Shown here: positions 48,230 to 64,000 of the stretch, one piece after another
Layout: each line of letters opens with the position of its first letter
Position numbering within the stretch: position 1 is the first letter of the stretch
Assembly: GCF_049306965.1 (NCBI RefSeq)
Contig: NC_133182.1
Span: forward strand, 47,650,501 to 47,714,500
Direction: 5' to 3'
DNA from: Danio rerio
Taxonomy: Eukaryota > Chordata > Actinopteri > Cypriniformes > Danionidae
DNA: 64,000 nucleotides
Translations under genes and position numbers: made by a program
Notes under the pieces: generated by a model
The model's database searches: none
Told to the model about the DNA's origin: nothing
What the model saw: only the letters and a program-made list of their open reading frames with translations

Positions 48230-48414
48230 CCAGGCGCCCCGCCTCGTGGGAGGAGCCTCCCCATGTCAGCTCGAGTACACTAAAGAACAGGAGGAGGAGC
48301 CTCGAGTACATAAACAAGTCCAGACTATACACCCGTCTGAAGAGACTGCGATTCAAAACAGATAAAGCCGTGGCATTAAATCTGCAAATAATACATTTCT
48401 GAAAAGCTGATAAG
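48230..48414 (+). other. TP53INP-like gene, probable non-coding exon 1 and promoter
   Basis: A GC-richer patch (GCGCCCCGCCTCGTGGGAGG) ends in a donor (GATAAG then GTAGGC at 48415). It contains duplicated GAGTACA and GGAGGAGCCTC words. One sequence, AAACAAGTCC at 48312-48321, fits the p53 half-site RRRCWWGYYY; without a paired half-site this is weak. The exon is inferred because the coding exon at 49771 begins inside a UTR that follows a T-rich acceptor. Confidence 0.5.
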
Positions 48415-49730
48415 GTAGGCAAATTTACACCTTCCTATGCAGGTTTTACTGCATGTTTCTGAAACGTCGATTATTATTGTTGTTGCTGTGTTTTGATGGC
48501 GTACAGTTAACTTCAGCGAACGGCTTTGTCTTTAAACACTCAAGTATATAAAACTGTTTATTATTTAAATGATCTACTTAAGTATTTGTAAAGAAGAATG
48601 TGCGCTAAATGTCGGGATATTGTTAGCTATTATTGTTTCTTTGTTTCATAGTTATATCTTTTTTTTTTAGAAAAACTTTTTTATAATAATTAAAATATAT
48701 ATATATATATTATTGCTACTATTGTTTATAGTATAGATTTTCCTTTTCAGAGACTAAAAAGACATGTACAGTCAGCTCCATAGCCGGCTGTAAACAAGTC
48801 TAGATGCTTTACATGGTCAGAGCTACAGCTGATCGCTCCTTCCTGTCCCACTTTATTGACGTCTGGGGGATTATTTTAGGGTATTCATAATACTTGTACA
48901 TAAGTGTTTCTATGTAGTAGCAAGCATCAGCAGATGTTTTATCTCAAAATAGATGTTTTTTAATGCGTCAAAACAAATTTCATCATAATATTTCACTTTT
49001 TTATAATCATGTAATGACATTTTATATAATCATATAATAGGCCATTCCATCATATAATATTTCACATAAGTTTTTAAACGGTCTTGCATCGCATACAGCA
49101 CTTGATGTTTACCCAGTATTTGTAATTAGCTTTAAAAATAAGTGTTAAAGTTGCTTAAATCTTTGCAATAAGGATCATTGCAGTTCTGTGTGCAGGGCAG
49201 ATAATAAAAACAATTTTTACCTTTTGCCTTTAGAACAGAGAGAGAGAAAAGACTTCTATTTGCCCATATCTGATTCAGTACTTTATTTTCCTGTTAATAA
49301 TAAAATTAATACATAATATGAGTCAAAAATAAAGGCAAAATTTAGAAAGGAATCCCAGACAATGTTAAAAATAAGTCATCTGCTTGTGGAAAGGAACACC
49401 ATGTCTCAGTTCGACCAGCTGATAGCTTACGTGCCAAGTGCATTAGCTGTACCAGGGCAGCAGAACATGACCTTACATTTACTGTTATGCAAGGTTGTCT
49501 AAAGTGTCTAATGTGAACATTCTGCACATTACTTGCCATCAACAGCTTGTAAGAAAGAAACATTACAATCTACAGTATAGAAAAGATTAAAGAAAGAAAC
49601 AAAATAATAACTACATTTGAATGACAAATATGCTCAGTGCAATGTTTTTATAAAAAAGGAAAATATTGCAATAAAGCTTGGTTCCTCTAGAGGGCAACAC
49701 AACTCCTTATTGATATACTTATTTTTTTTT
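48415..49730 (+). other. Intron 1 of the TP53INP-like gene
   Basis: Mostly AT-rich. A second AAACAAGTCT (p53 half-site-like) is at 48792-48801. The part 49340-49560 has balanced composition and could be conserved non-coding DNA, but no family was recognised. Confidence 0.4.
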
Positions 49731-49770
49731 TTTTTAAACAGATATCAGTCTGGAAAAGTCATAACAGAAA

Positions 49771-52700
49771 ATGATCAACAGAATCCTCGCACAGCTTGTG
49801 GGAAGACAAGACAAGGATACCGATGTTACAGACGATACCCATAACTGTGCGAATCTCCTCGAGTTTGATGATGGAGAATGGGTTATCATAAAGATAGATG
49901 GTGAGTTATTGTGGTTATAATCTGCAACCTTGCAATTTTCAAAGTCCAGTAATTCTCAGGTTTGTGTAAATCTTAAATCAAACTTATCACAATTTGTAGC
50001 TTCTAGTTGTAAAACAGTTAAATGGGCAGAAAAAAAGAAAATGATCTCATTATTTACTCTCCTTTATGTGGTTTTAAACCTTTATAAGCTCTTCAGTAAG
50101 ATATTTCGAAGAATGGGTGTTGCTGGCACCCATCGACTTCTATATTAAAAAGATAATATAGAAGTCAATGGGTGCCAGCTACCAACATTTTTCAAAATAT
50201 CTTATTTTGTGTTCAACAGAGGAAAGAAACTTATATAGGTTTTGAACGAGTCAAAGGTACGTAAATGATGGCAGAATTTTATTTTTCAGTGAACTATCCC
50301 TTTATTAATTAAACAGTATTAAACAGTCTATGTTTAATTATATGTTTTTTTAAAGGCTTAAAAACTTCTTTTATGAATTACAATTTTAAAACAATCTCTG
50401 TTGACAAAGATTTGAAAAACACAGTATGAGACATGACAGGACAGTAGTTGGCAATGACACTTAAATAAATACTGCATGCCTCAACATATAGAGGCTGCAT
50501 CCAAACATATACTTTCTTGAGTTATTTTGTAGAATTACTTTACAACTACTAAATAAGCACATCCTCACTGAATGGATGCAATGAATGTCATCTGGACATA
50601 TTATCAGCCATGCTGTCATCCTGATATCTTTTTTGCCTACTTTTTTGGTCATATTTTTGCTGCTTTTGCCATATACTGTTTTTTAAATCAACCATTTAGT
50701 AGAAAAATATTTTAAAAAAATCAAACACATATGGAAAAAATTATAAAAAATAAAAACAAAGAGCCCCAAAAAGCTCTGGTTCATCCCTAATTGGGACTGA
50801 ACCTGCATTGGTGTTAGCAGCTGAAAATCTCTCGTTAGCACTGACCTCATATTGAGTGTTTTTAAAAGTTTTGAAGTAATCTATGCTCTGTGTGCAGAGG
50901 ATCAGTCACTTGGCTCATCAGACACAAACATTCTTGAGAACCTGTTGATCGAGCACCCCAGCATGTCTGTTTACCAGATGAGGCCTGATCAGGGAGACCT
51001 TGCTTCAGATGAAGAAACGGAGGATGTGGCTAGGTGAGATTAACAACTATCAGACATATCAGTAACACTTCTATTGTATTCAATTCAATTAATCTATATT
51101 ACTATAGCGCATTTACAATGTAGATTGTGTCAAAGCAGCTAAACATAGAAGATTATAGTAAATTAAAGCCGTGTCAGTCCAATTTTTGCACAGTTGAAGT
51201 TCAGTTTAGTTCAGTTCAGTGTGGTTAAATTTTCACTGCTAAAAGTCCAAACACTGAAGAGCAAATCCACTGATGTGCAGCTCCACTAACTTCTAGTAGT
51301 TAGAAATTATTGTTTAAAGGAATAGTTCACCTTTAAAAATATGTCCTTTACACACCATTTTCTTGCCTTGTTCCAAGTCTACAGTATATGAATTTATTTT
51401 CTGTTTTTGTTGAACACAAAAAATAATATTTTGAAAAATGATAAACTGTTAGCCGTTGCCCACCAAAGTAATTTCTACTTTGTATTTCAATGGCTACCAG
51501 TCACAGAGATTCTTAAAAATATTTCCTTTTGTGCTCAACAGAAGGAAAAACATCAACACTTTAAAATAACGATCTATTAGTTAATGTATTTACTAACATC
51601 AACAAACAGTTAGTAATACTTTTATTACAGTATTTATTCATATCTGTTAACATTAGTTAATCTTGAGCTAAATAATGTTAGTTCATGAATCAAACAAAAG
51701 ATGCTCAAGGAGTAAATAATTTGTCAGTGCTCTTTGGATAAGGGATTCATAAAGGTAAAAAAAAAATCACAGTCCAAGGCACTCTACTTATGATTTAAAA
51801 AAAAAAAACACAAATGTGGTCTATTTTAACAATGGATGCATTAATAAAGGCTTTTTAAGTTTTCACTTCCTTTCTGAGTGCCTTGGACTTATGATTTTTG
51901 AATAGTAGTTCATGTTAGTTAATGTTGAGTCTATGTGCATTAACTAATTATAATAAGCACAACTCTGGATTTTAATAATGCATTAGTTAATTAATAAATA
52001 CTTTACATGATTATTCATACTTAATGTTAATGAACAGATTAACTAACATGAACTAATGGACCATTATTCTGACTTGTTACTGAAAAAAAAACATTAGGGC
52101 ATGGAATTATTCAAGAGTGAGAAAATGTTATACTTTTACATTTGGGTGAACTATCCCTTTAAGCAACTTAAAATGCTAGGCGTTTATTATAATGTAAACT
52201 ATACAGTTTAAAAGTTTAGGGTTGTAAGATAATTGTATTTTTTAATTTTTTTTTTTTTTGTATTTTTAGATTGTCTTTTATTCTCACCAAAGCTGAATTT
52301 ATTTCCTCAAGAATAGGGCTGCATAATTAATTGAAAAAGGTTGTGATCTCGATTCGACTGCCCACACAATCTTTGTCCAGCATCTCTACGATTCAGCCAA
52401 TATTTTTAAGTTCAGAAGAGAAGCAGAAAGGTGGTCGCATAAGTCTTTACATTGTTTTATATATTTTCTCTGCAATATGAACACCTATTATAGCATATAT
52501 AATGTTGAGTATAATGCAAGGGGTAATCTGATAATGACAAATTTCATTCTCATTTTACCAGTAAAAATGGCCTAATAATGTTGTGAATGACAGACTGCAA
52601 GCATATGTCTCAAACACAATAATTCAACTTTAGAATTATCAATAGCTGTCTTCTGATAACAGCACTTTACTGGGAATTAACAGCCAGGGCAAATTTAAAG

Positions 52701-54087
52701 TCTATTCAAGTCCACCTTTCAAATTCTATACAAAATTTTGCATCTTAACTGGCAGTAGACCTACACATAGGCCTAATTTGACTGTTGTTTTTTCATATTT
52801 GAGAAATAACAGTAATAATAGCCTACTCATATAAACCTTTATTTTACGTCAACAGTATTGTGATCTTGATTTTAAGCAACAAAAAAAACATAATTCTCAT
52901 TTTAGCCAAAATCTTGCAGCCCTACTCAAGAATACATAAAAATGTTATTAGTTTCTTTAAAGATCTGCTTTTTATTTTAAATGGTAATTTATTCCTGTGA
53001 TAGTAAAGCTTCATTATCACCACCATTACTCAACATTAAAGCATAACGATTGTGTGCTTAATATCTTTATGAATGATAACAGTTCAAATGATTTTATATA
53101 AGACTTAATTAACTGAAATTATAAGTCTTTACTGTCACTTTTGACCAATTTAATGCATCTTTGCAAAGTAAAAATGATAATTAAATGACTTAAATTTAAA
53201 TAATTTAGGTGATAAAAATTGTAAAAGTAAATTGTAATAACCCCAAACAGAACAGTTTTATTTTAGTATCACTAAGTGATTTTAGGCTGTATTAATAGTT
53301 TAAATTGGTTTTTATTTTGATTTCTTTTCTGTCTTCATTTTAAACTTTTGTTAAAGATGTTTTGCAATTTTTATAACTGTTTATGCCTGTGTTGGTTTTA
53401 GAATGTTTATTTCTTTACTAGTTATTTATTTTAATTGAATCAACATTAAAATGAATGTTTTTTAATTAATGTTAAATTATATCAATTTTAAAAAATTACT
53501 TTACATTAATTTTCTTTTTAGTAAACTGAAATACTGCAGTCAACATTGGAAGTGTATCAAAACCTTGCATTACAATTGTCTTAAAACTATTCGACAACAC
53601 CCATTCTTGCCTTACGACAATTTTGAAAATCTTTATTTATTTCAGATGTTGACTATACTGTAGTCCTGGAATGAAACCATCTAATAAACATTTTGAAAAA
53701 TCCAGGCATATTAACTTTCCTTATGGAACCTACTTCTAGTTCTAGGCTTAAATACAGCTGTTATTCTCAAATAATATGAAGAAAACCGGTCCACCAAAGT
53801 CACACAGACATGTAACCTATATTTCCTTGGCTTGTGATTTGTCAATGTACCCCTTCAGGCCTGTGCCAGTCAGACGTCACGTTTCTTGGCGGTTAGCAGC
53901 ATGGGGCAGCCCTTTGCCCTGCAGCACCATCCTGCTCTCAGTGCAGCGTGCCAGAGTCTATAATGAGCACAGAAAACTGACCCGTGGTGCCCTCAACAGG
54001 CAAAACCTTGCAAGAACACGCTTTTCTCCTTCTGATCGCCGCTACGGCTACTTCAAACAGCCCGCTCAGCGCCTGTACAACTACTGA
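49771..54087 (+). CDS. TP53INP/DOR-family protein, short form
   Basis: Three coding exons join in phase, 49771-49900, 50898-51033 and 53859-54087, giving 164 residues. TP53INP1 and TP53INP2 (DOR) are shuttling proteins that bind Atg8/LC3-type proteins to promote autophagosome formation and act as nuclear co-activators; TP53INP1 is a p53 target. Seen here: N-terminal MINRILAQLVG, an acidic LLEFDDGE followed by WVII at residues 37-40, which fits the LC3-interacting motif W-x-x-L/I/V in the position it has in TP53INP1 (DDEWILV), and ENLLIEHPSMSVY at 57-69, nearly identical to the family signature. The C-terminal exon is basic, with ALNRQNLAR and FSPSDRRYGYFKQPAQRL. It is shorter than TP53INP1 (about 240) and TP53INP2 (about 220), mainly between signature and tail. 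It may be a third teleost paralog; I do not give a symbol. Confidence 0.9.
50030..50310. mobile_element. Angel-type foldback MITE in intron 2 of the TP53INP-like gene
   Basis: Very clean palindromic centre: CACCCATCGACTTCTATATT ... AATATAGAAGTCAATGGGTG. Outer parts ATTTACTCTCCTTTATGTGG and TTTCAGTGAACTATCCCTTT. Confidence 0.85.
51070..51300 (+). repeat. Dispersed repeat (TATAGCGCATTTACAATG family), copy 2
   Basis: CAATTCAATTAATCTATATT, ATAGCGCATTTACAATGTAG, ATTGTGTCAAAGCAGC and GAGCAAATCCACTGATG match the repeat at 45935-46280. Confidence 0.75.
51555..52090. mobile_element. MITE-like insert nested in the Angel copy
   Basis: ATCTATTAGTTAATGTATTT near the left and AACATGAACTAATGGACCAT near the right are imperfect inverted ends; TTAGTTAATGTTGAG and GTTAACATTAGTTAATC also pair. 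Same family as 30750-30955. It holds a further insert at about 51740-51895. Confidence 0.6.
51740..51895. mobile_element. Innermost hairpin element with GTCCAAGGCACTC arms
   Basis: A perfect 13-bp inverted repeat, GTCCAAGGCACTC at 51772-51784 and GAGTGCCTTGGAC at 51876-51888, lies in AAAAATCACA / TTATGATTTTT flanks that also pair loosely. It interrupts the surrounding repeat, so it appears to be a third-level insertion. Confidence 0.55.
52314..52924. mobile_element. Non-autonomous hAT-type element in intron 3 of the TP53INP-like gene
   Basis: Ends TAGGGCTGCATAATTAATTG and AAAATCTTGCAGCCCTA are inverted. A perfect 8-bp duplication CTCAAGAA flanks it (52306-52313 and 52925-52932). 611 bp, no transposase frame. 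Confidence 0.93.
52933..53858. other. Rest of intron 3 of the TP53INP-like gene
   Basis: AT-rich, no repeat or exon recognised. The acceptor TACCCCTTCAG ends at 53858. Confidence 0.4.
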
Positions 54088-54720
54088 AAACAAATAATAA
54101 ACTAGCGCAAAGAATAGCTGAATAAGGGGGTACGTTTGCAAATCATGTCATGAATCCATTCCCCTATGAGACTAACATGGATTAAGAAATGCAGTGTGGT
54201 ATTATTATTATTATCATGTTCTTCTTCAGGAGGAAGTCTCACTTTCAGTCTGACACTGAAAAAAAAAACTCAAATGTTTTCAAAAAACAAACTAAAAAAT
54301 GTAGTGATTTGCATTAGTAGTGTTATAAAGTGTTTTTTAAACATGTAACAAAGATTGTGTGCTTCTGTTTTAGCTTAGCGTGATGTGACTGCTGCATGAG
54401 TATTTAGTGAATAAAAACATTGTGTGAAATCATTCACTGTTAAAGCCTAAAATCAAATGAGGACTGTACTTTACCAAGACTATGGATTTTTTTACATTAA
54501 ATAATAAGGTTGAATTGTATCTTAATGTTACTTAAGTGCCAGAGAAATAAGATCTGATGGTGATGTATGTCTTGATTCATATTGTCAGTTGTTGTTACTT
54601 GACTTTGTATATTTAAATGCCTTTTTTGGTGTTGTTTAATTTTTTAATTTTTAAAAACATGTTTGATAAAACCTTTTAAAAAGTGTTAAAAATAAATATT
54701 TTATCTTCATTTTGCTCGTA
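54088..54720 (+). terminator. 3'UTR of the TP53INP-like gene and convergent poly(A) signals
   Basis: AATAAA at 54691-54696 ends a 3'UTR of about 620 bases. On the opposite strand AATAAA reads at 54737-54732, 20 bases past the stop of the BtpA-like gene. Both predicted cleavage points fall around 54710-54720, so the two genes share one short terminator zone. Confidence 0.65.
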
Positions 54721-54756
54721 TTGGTTATTATTTTATTCACTTGTAAATTCCAACAG

Positions 54757-61103
<6,347 letters not shown>

Positions 61104-61336
61104 CTGTCACAGAGCACAAAAGTAGTAGCAATTACATATTGAACACTTGCTGACTGTTTTTAAATAATCAATTCATATATAAAGTTTGTTTCAAAATGTT
61201 TAATTATTTGAAATATGAATCGCCCTTGAGGTCATGAAGACCTCATGTAATAATACCCATCACGTTAAAATGACAGCATGAGACATTAGAGTTGACATGT
61301 GACCTGGAGTTGACTATAGAGCTACAATCATGTATA

Positions 61337-61798
61337 GGGGTGCCCAACCTTTTTCCTATAAAGGGCCGAAAACCAAGTATCATTGAGTGCCATGGGCCGA
61401 AAGTAAATATTCATACTTTCATTTTCTTTTCAGCTTAGTCCCTTTATTGCCGAAGGTAAATATTCCAAACTATACTACATTAAATTTGCAATAGCTAATT
61501 TATTTCATAATATTTAAAAATGAATAGAAAAGATGACTTTAAATTGTATTATTAATGCAGAAAAACTTCTTTATTGTAACTTATGGCAATAAAAATACAA
61601 TCACAAAATCTAATTCATTTACCTGGAACATTTAATTTCCATTATCTTTTGGATCTTAGCAATAAAACAAACAAACAAAATATTACATTTAATTAGAAAT
61701 CAAAGTCTGTAAACAGTCCCAATCTGCCCCTTCTCCCTCTCTTCTCAGGTTGGATGGCAGGCCAAATCAAGGGTTAGTTCATAGTTTGCATATCTCTG
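61337..61798. mobile_element. Non-autonomous hAT-type element, near the end of the BtpA-like coding exons
   Basis: Starts GGGGTGCCCAACCTTTTTCC with AAAGGGCCGAAAACCAAGTA, ends GTTTGCATATCTCTG. Flanking ATGTATAG / ATGTATAC agree in 7 of 8 bases, a likely target duplication. A short DANA-like TTTTCAGCTTAGTCCCTTTA at about 61428-61447 interrupts it. Confidence 0.65.
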
Positions 61799-62192
61799 AT
61801 GTATACAGTACACACACAGTCTGATTTTCATATGCATTTTTCAAATCAAAGTCAGTAAACTACACAACAGTTTCTTTCCTCAAGCTGTTAGAGCCTCAAT
61901 TCTAATTAAAGCTGCAAGCAGCGATGATAGGGACCTCGCACCCGGGCTCACCGCCGCCCGGTGGCATCAGGATGACAGAGAACAGCGAACAGTAATAATT
62001 TAAGCCGATATATTAAAAATATCTGAGAAAATCACAGATCTATGCCAAACTTCCTCCTGTCAGCAAGTGGCGCTATAACTGTGACTCATGATTGGCATGT
62101 AGATGTCTTCAGGAGAGGAAACTTATCAACCATGTGAAGTTTTAGGCAGATCGGACATTGTTTGGCTGAGTTATGAGCCAAACTGCCTTTTG

Positions 62193-62206
62193 TCAGCAGG
62201 TGGCGC
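62193..62206 (+). promoter_or_regulatory. CTCF-like motif, one mismatch
   Basis: TCAGCAGGTGGCGC differs at the first base from the CTCF core CCASYAGRKGGCRS. A weaker version, TCAGCAAGTGGCGC, is at 62060-62073. Confidence 0.5.
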
Positions 62207-62323
62207 TAAGACAGACTCAATGTTGTTATGTAGATGTGTTCAGGGGGTGACTTTTATTAACCTTGTGATGTTTCAGGCAGATCGGAGTTTGTGTGGTTGA
62301 GTTATAAGCCAATCTACCTTCTG

Positions 62324-62337
62324 CCAGCAGGTGGCGC
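62324..62337 (+). promoter_or_regulatory. CTCF-like motif, full match
   Basis: CCAGCAGGTGGCGC fits every position of the core CCASYAGRKGGCRS. Binding in vivo is not shown. Confidence 0.6.
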
Positions 62338-62627
62338 TATGACTGACTCAATATTGTTATGTAGATGTGTTCAGGAGAGGACTTTAATCAATCATGTGAA
62401 GTTTTAGGCAGATCAGACATTGTGTGGTGTAGTTATAAGGACTTCCTGTTCCATGGCGAAGCGTTGAGGTTTGTCATGCCACCACAGACACGCCCCTCTG
62501 CAAAAACTCTAGATCTTCACAATATATCATCGCTAGAGCTTTCAGATGACACCACTCAATTTGGTGCTGATACGGGAAAGTTTGTGGAAGGAGTTTGTTA
62601 CAGTGTCAAACATGTCATTTCCTGTAG

Positions 62628-62641
62628 CCAGCAGGTGGCGC
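62628..62641 (+). promoter_or_regulatory. CTCF-like motif, full match
   Basis: CCAGCAGGTGGCGC followed by TATAACTG, in the same orientation as the others. Confidence 0.6.
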
Positions 62642-63363
62642 TATAACTGTAACTGGATATCGGCACGTAAACCTGTTCAGGTCAGGACTGTTATTAAATG
62701 TGTGAATTTTGAGGCAGATCGAATGATGCATGCCTGAGTTATAACGACTTCCTGTTTTGTGGCGAATCATCAACGTTTGCGAGGCTGCCACGGACACAGC
62801 CATCGATGAAAACTCTAAAGCTTCGCAATTTAACATCACCAAGGCTTTAAGATGGCAAAACCCAATTTTGGTGTCAATCAGATAAAATCCCTAGGAGGAG
62901 TTAGTTAAAATACAACGCCTAGAAATGGCAAAAGAGCCACTTTTTAGCCGCAGGAAGTTAAAAATATCCGACTTCCTGTTGAGTTTGAGATATGGCTCCA
63001 AGAGACTTTTTCATATGTTTTGGCATGTTTGAGGTGTGTGCCAATTTTTGTGCATGTGCGTGATTTGTAGATCGGGGGCTCGTCCGTTTAATTTTTATAT
63101 GTATTCAGGAGAGGAATTTAATTAACCATGTGAAGTTTCAGGCTGATCGGAATTTGTGTGGTTAAGTTTTAAGGACTTCATGTTTCATGGCGAAGCGTTG
63201 AGGTTTGTCATGCCACCACAAACACGCCCCTCTGCGAAAACTCTAGATCTTCACAATATATCATCGCTAAAGCTTTCAGATAACAACCAACCAAATTTGG
63301 TGCTGACACGAAAAAATTTGTGGGATGAGTTTATTACTCTGTAAATCATGACATTTCCTGTGG

Positions 63364-63377
63364 CCAGCAGGTGGCGC
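63364..63377 (+). promoter_or_regulatory. CTCF-like motif, full match
   Basis: GGCCAGCAGGTGGCGCTATA. The extra GG before the core also fits the usual CTCF flank. Confidence 0.6.
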
Positions 63378-64000
63378 TATAACTGCAACTGGATTTTGGC
63401 ATGTTCTGGTCTGGACTTATATTAAACATGTGAATTTTGAGGCAGATCGGATAATGCATGCCTGAGATATAATGACTTCCGGTTTTGTGGCGAATCAAAG
63501 TTTGCGAGGCCGCCACAGACACGCCCATCGACAAAACCTCTAAAGCTTCGCAATTTAACATCGCCAAGGCCTTTAGATGACAAAACCCAATTTTGGTGTC
63601 GATCGGATAAAATGCCTTGGAGGAGTTCGTTAAGATACAACGCCTGGAAATGGCAAAAATACCACTTATTTGCCGCAGGAAGTTAAAAATATCCGACTTC
63701 CTGTTGGGTTTGAGTTATGGCTCCAAGAGACTTTTTTGTATGTTTTGACGTGTTTGAGGTGTGTGCCAGTTTTCGTGCATGTGCGTGATTCGTAGATCAG
63801 GGGCTCTTCCGTTTAATTTTTATAGGTGGCGCTGTAGAGTCATTTTGCCATGCCCACTTCAATATTGTTATGGGGATGTGTTCAGGAGAGGACTTGTATC
63901 AACTATGTGAAGTTTCAGGCAGATCGGACTTTGTGTGGTTGAGTTATAAGGACTTCCTGTTCCATGGCGAAGCGTTGAGGTTTGTCATGCCGCCACGGAC

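Larger units (their letters stand above)
51316..52162. mobile_element. Angel-type MITE split by a nested insertion
   Basis: The left part starts AAAGGAATAGTTCACC (51316) and runs to TTTGTGCTCAACAGAAGGAA (about 51545). The right terminus ATTTGGGTGAACTATCCCTT ends at about 52162. The roughly 540 bases between belong to a different repeat. Confidence 0.75.
61905..64000 (+). repeat. Higher-order tandem repeat, about 0.73-0.78 kb units, running off the right edge
   Basis: Begins TTAAAGCTGCAAGCAGCGAT and GGGACCTCGCACCCGGGCTC. The block CATGGCGAAGCGTTGAGG recurs with its CGAAGCGTTG at 62457, 63191 and 63968, and the block CCAGCAGGTGGCGCTATAAC at 62628 and 63364. Smaller modules of about 130 bases (TGTAGATGTGTTCAGG, AGTTTCAGGCAGATCGGA, TTGAGTTATAAG) repeat within 62060-62460. 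Short open frames here follow the repeat and are not genes. Probably a dispersed fish repeat family with internal tandem structure; family name not known to me. Confidence 0.88.

Noticed and set aside
48312-48801. Two AAACAAGTCY words as p53 response elements of the TP53INP-like gene
   Set aside because: Each is a single half-site without a neighbour at 0-13 bases; single half-sites are expected by chance. Mentioned only as weak context.
62103-63640. Repeated 60-90 codon frames in the right-hand tandem repeat
   Set aside because: They recur because the DNA repeats, are interrupted differently in each unit, and show no protein family.

Overview
The window looks like nuclear DNA of a cyprinid fish, very probably zebrafish (Danio rerio). 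It is AT-rich, intron-containing and gene-sparse. It carries the tRNA-derived DANA SINE, palindromic Angel-type foldback MITEs (GGGATAGTTCACC ends), Tc1-like elements, many non-autonomous hAT and Tc1/mariner-type MITEs, and long TA/CA microsatellites. No prokaryotic features, rRNA, tRNA gene or CRISPR array were seen.

Layout. 1-11.8 kb: no confident gene; repeats, a cluster of inverted TGACG motifs followed by a 47-bp minisatellite, and weak hints of minus-strand exons. 11.87-19.34 kb (+): pop4, the RNase P/MRP subunit Rpp29, 7 coding exons, with a hAT-type element flanked by an 8-bp duplication in intron 6. 23.5-24.97 kb (+): plekhf1 (phafin 1), its whole coding region in one exon behind a 5'UTR exon with a TATA box. 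25-36.8 kb: intergenic, repeat-rich (DANA, Tc1-like transposase remnant, hAT elements, a LINE 3' fragment). 36.8-44.2 kb (-): three head-to-tail paralogs of C19orf12, each with two coding exons and a probable non-coding first exon. 48.2-54.7 kb (+): a small TP53INP/DOR-family gene with a LIR-like motif. 54.7-61.1 kb (-): the 3' four exons of a BtpA/SgcQ-family TIM-barrel gene whose 5' end lies outside the window. 61.9-64 kb: a higher-order tandem repeat with several CTCF-consensus-like CAGCAGGTGGCGC motifs.

The order pop4 - plekhf1 - c19orf12 matches human 19q12, so this is a conserved vertebrate block in which c19orf12 was locally triplicated in the fish lineage. The genes are not an operon: pop4 acts in tRNA/rRNA processing, plekhf1 in PI3P-endosome signalling, C19orf12 at mitochondria/ER membranes, and TP53INP proteins in autophagy and transcription. 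The TP53INP-like and BtpA-like genes converge tail to tail, with poly(A) signals only about 35 bp apart. All exon joins below were made by eye from splice sites, reading phase and remembered family sequences; no database search was run.
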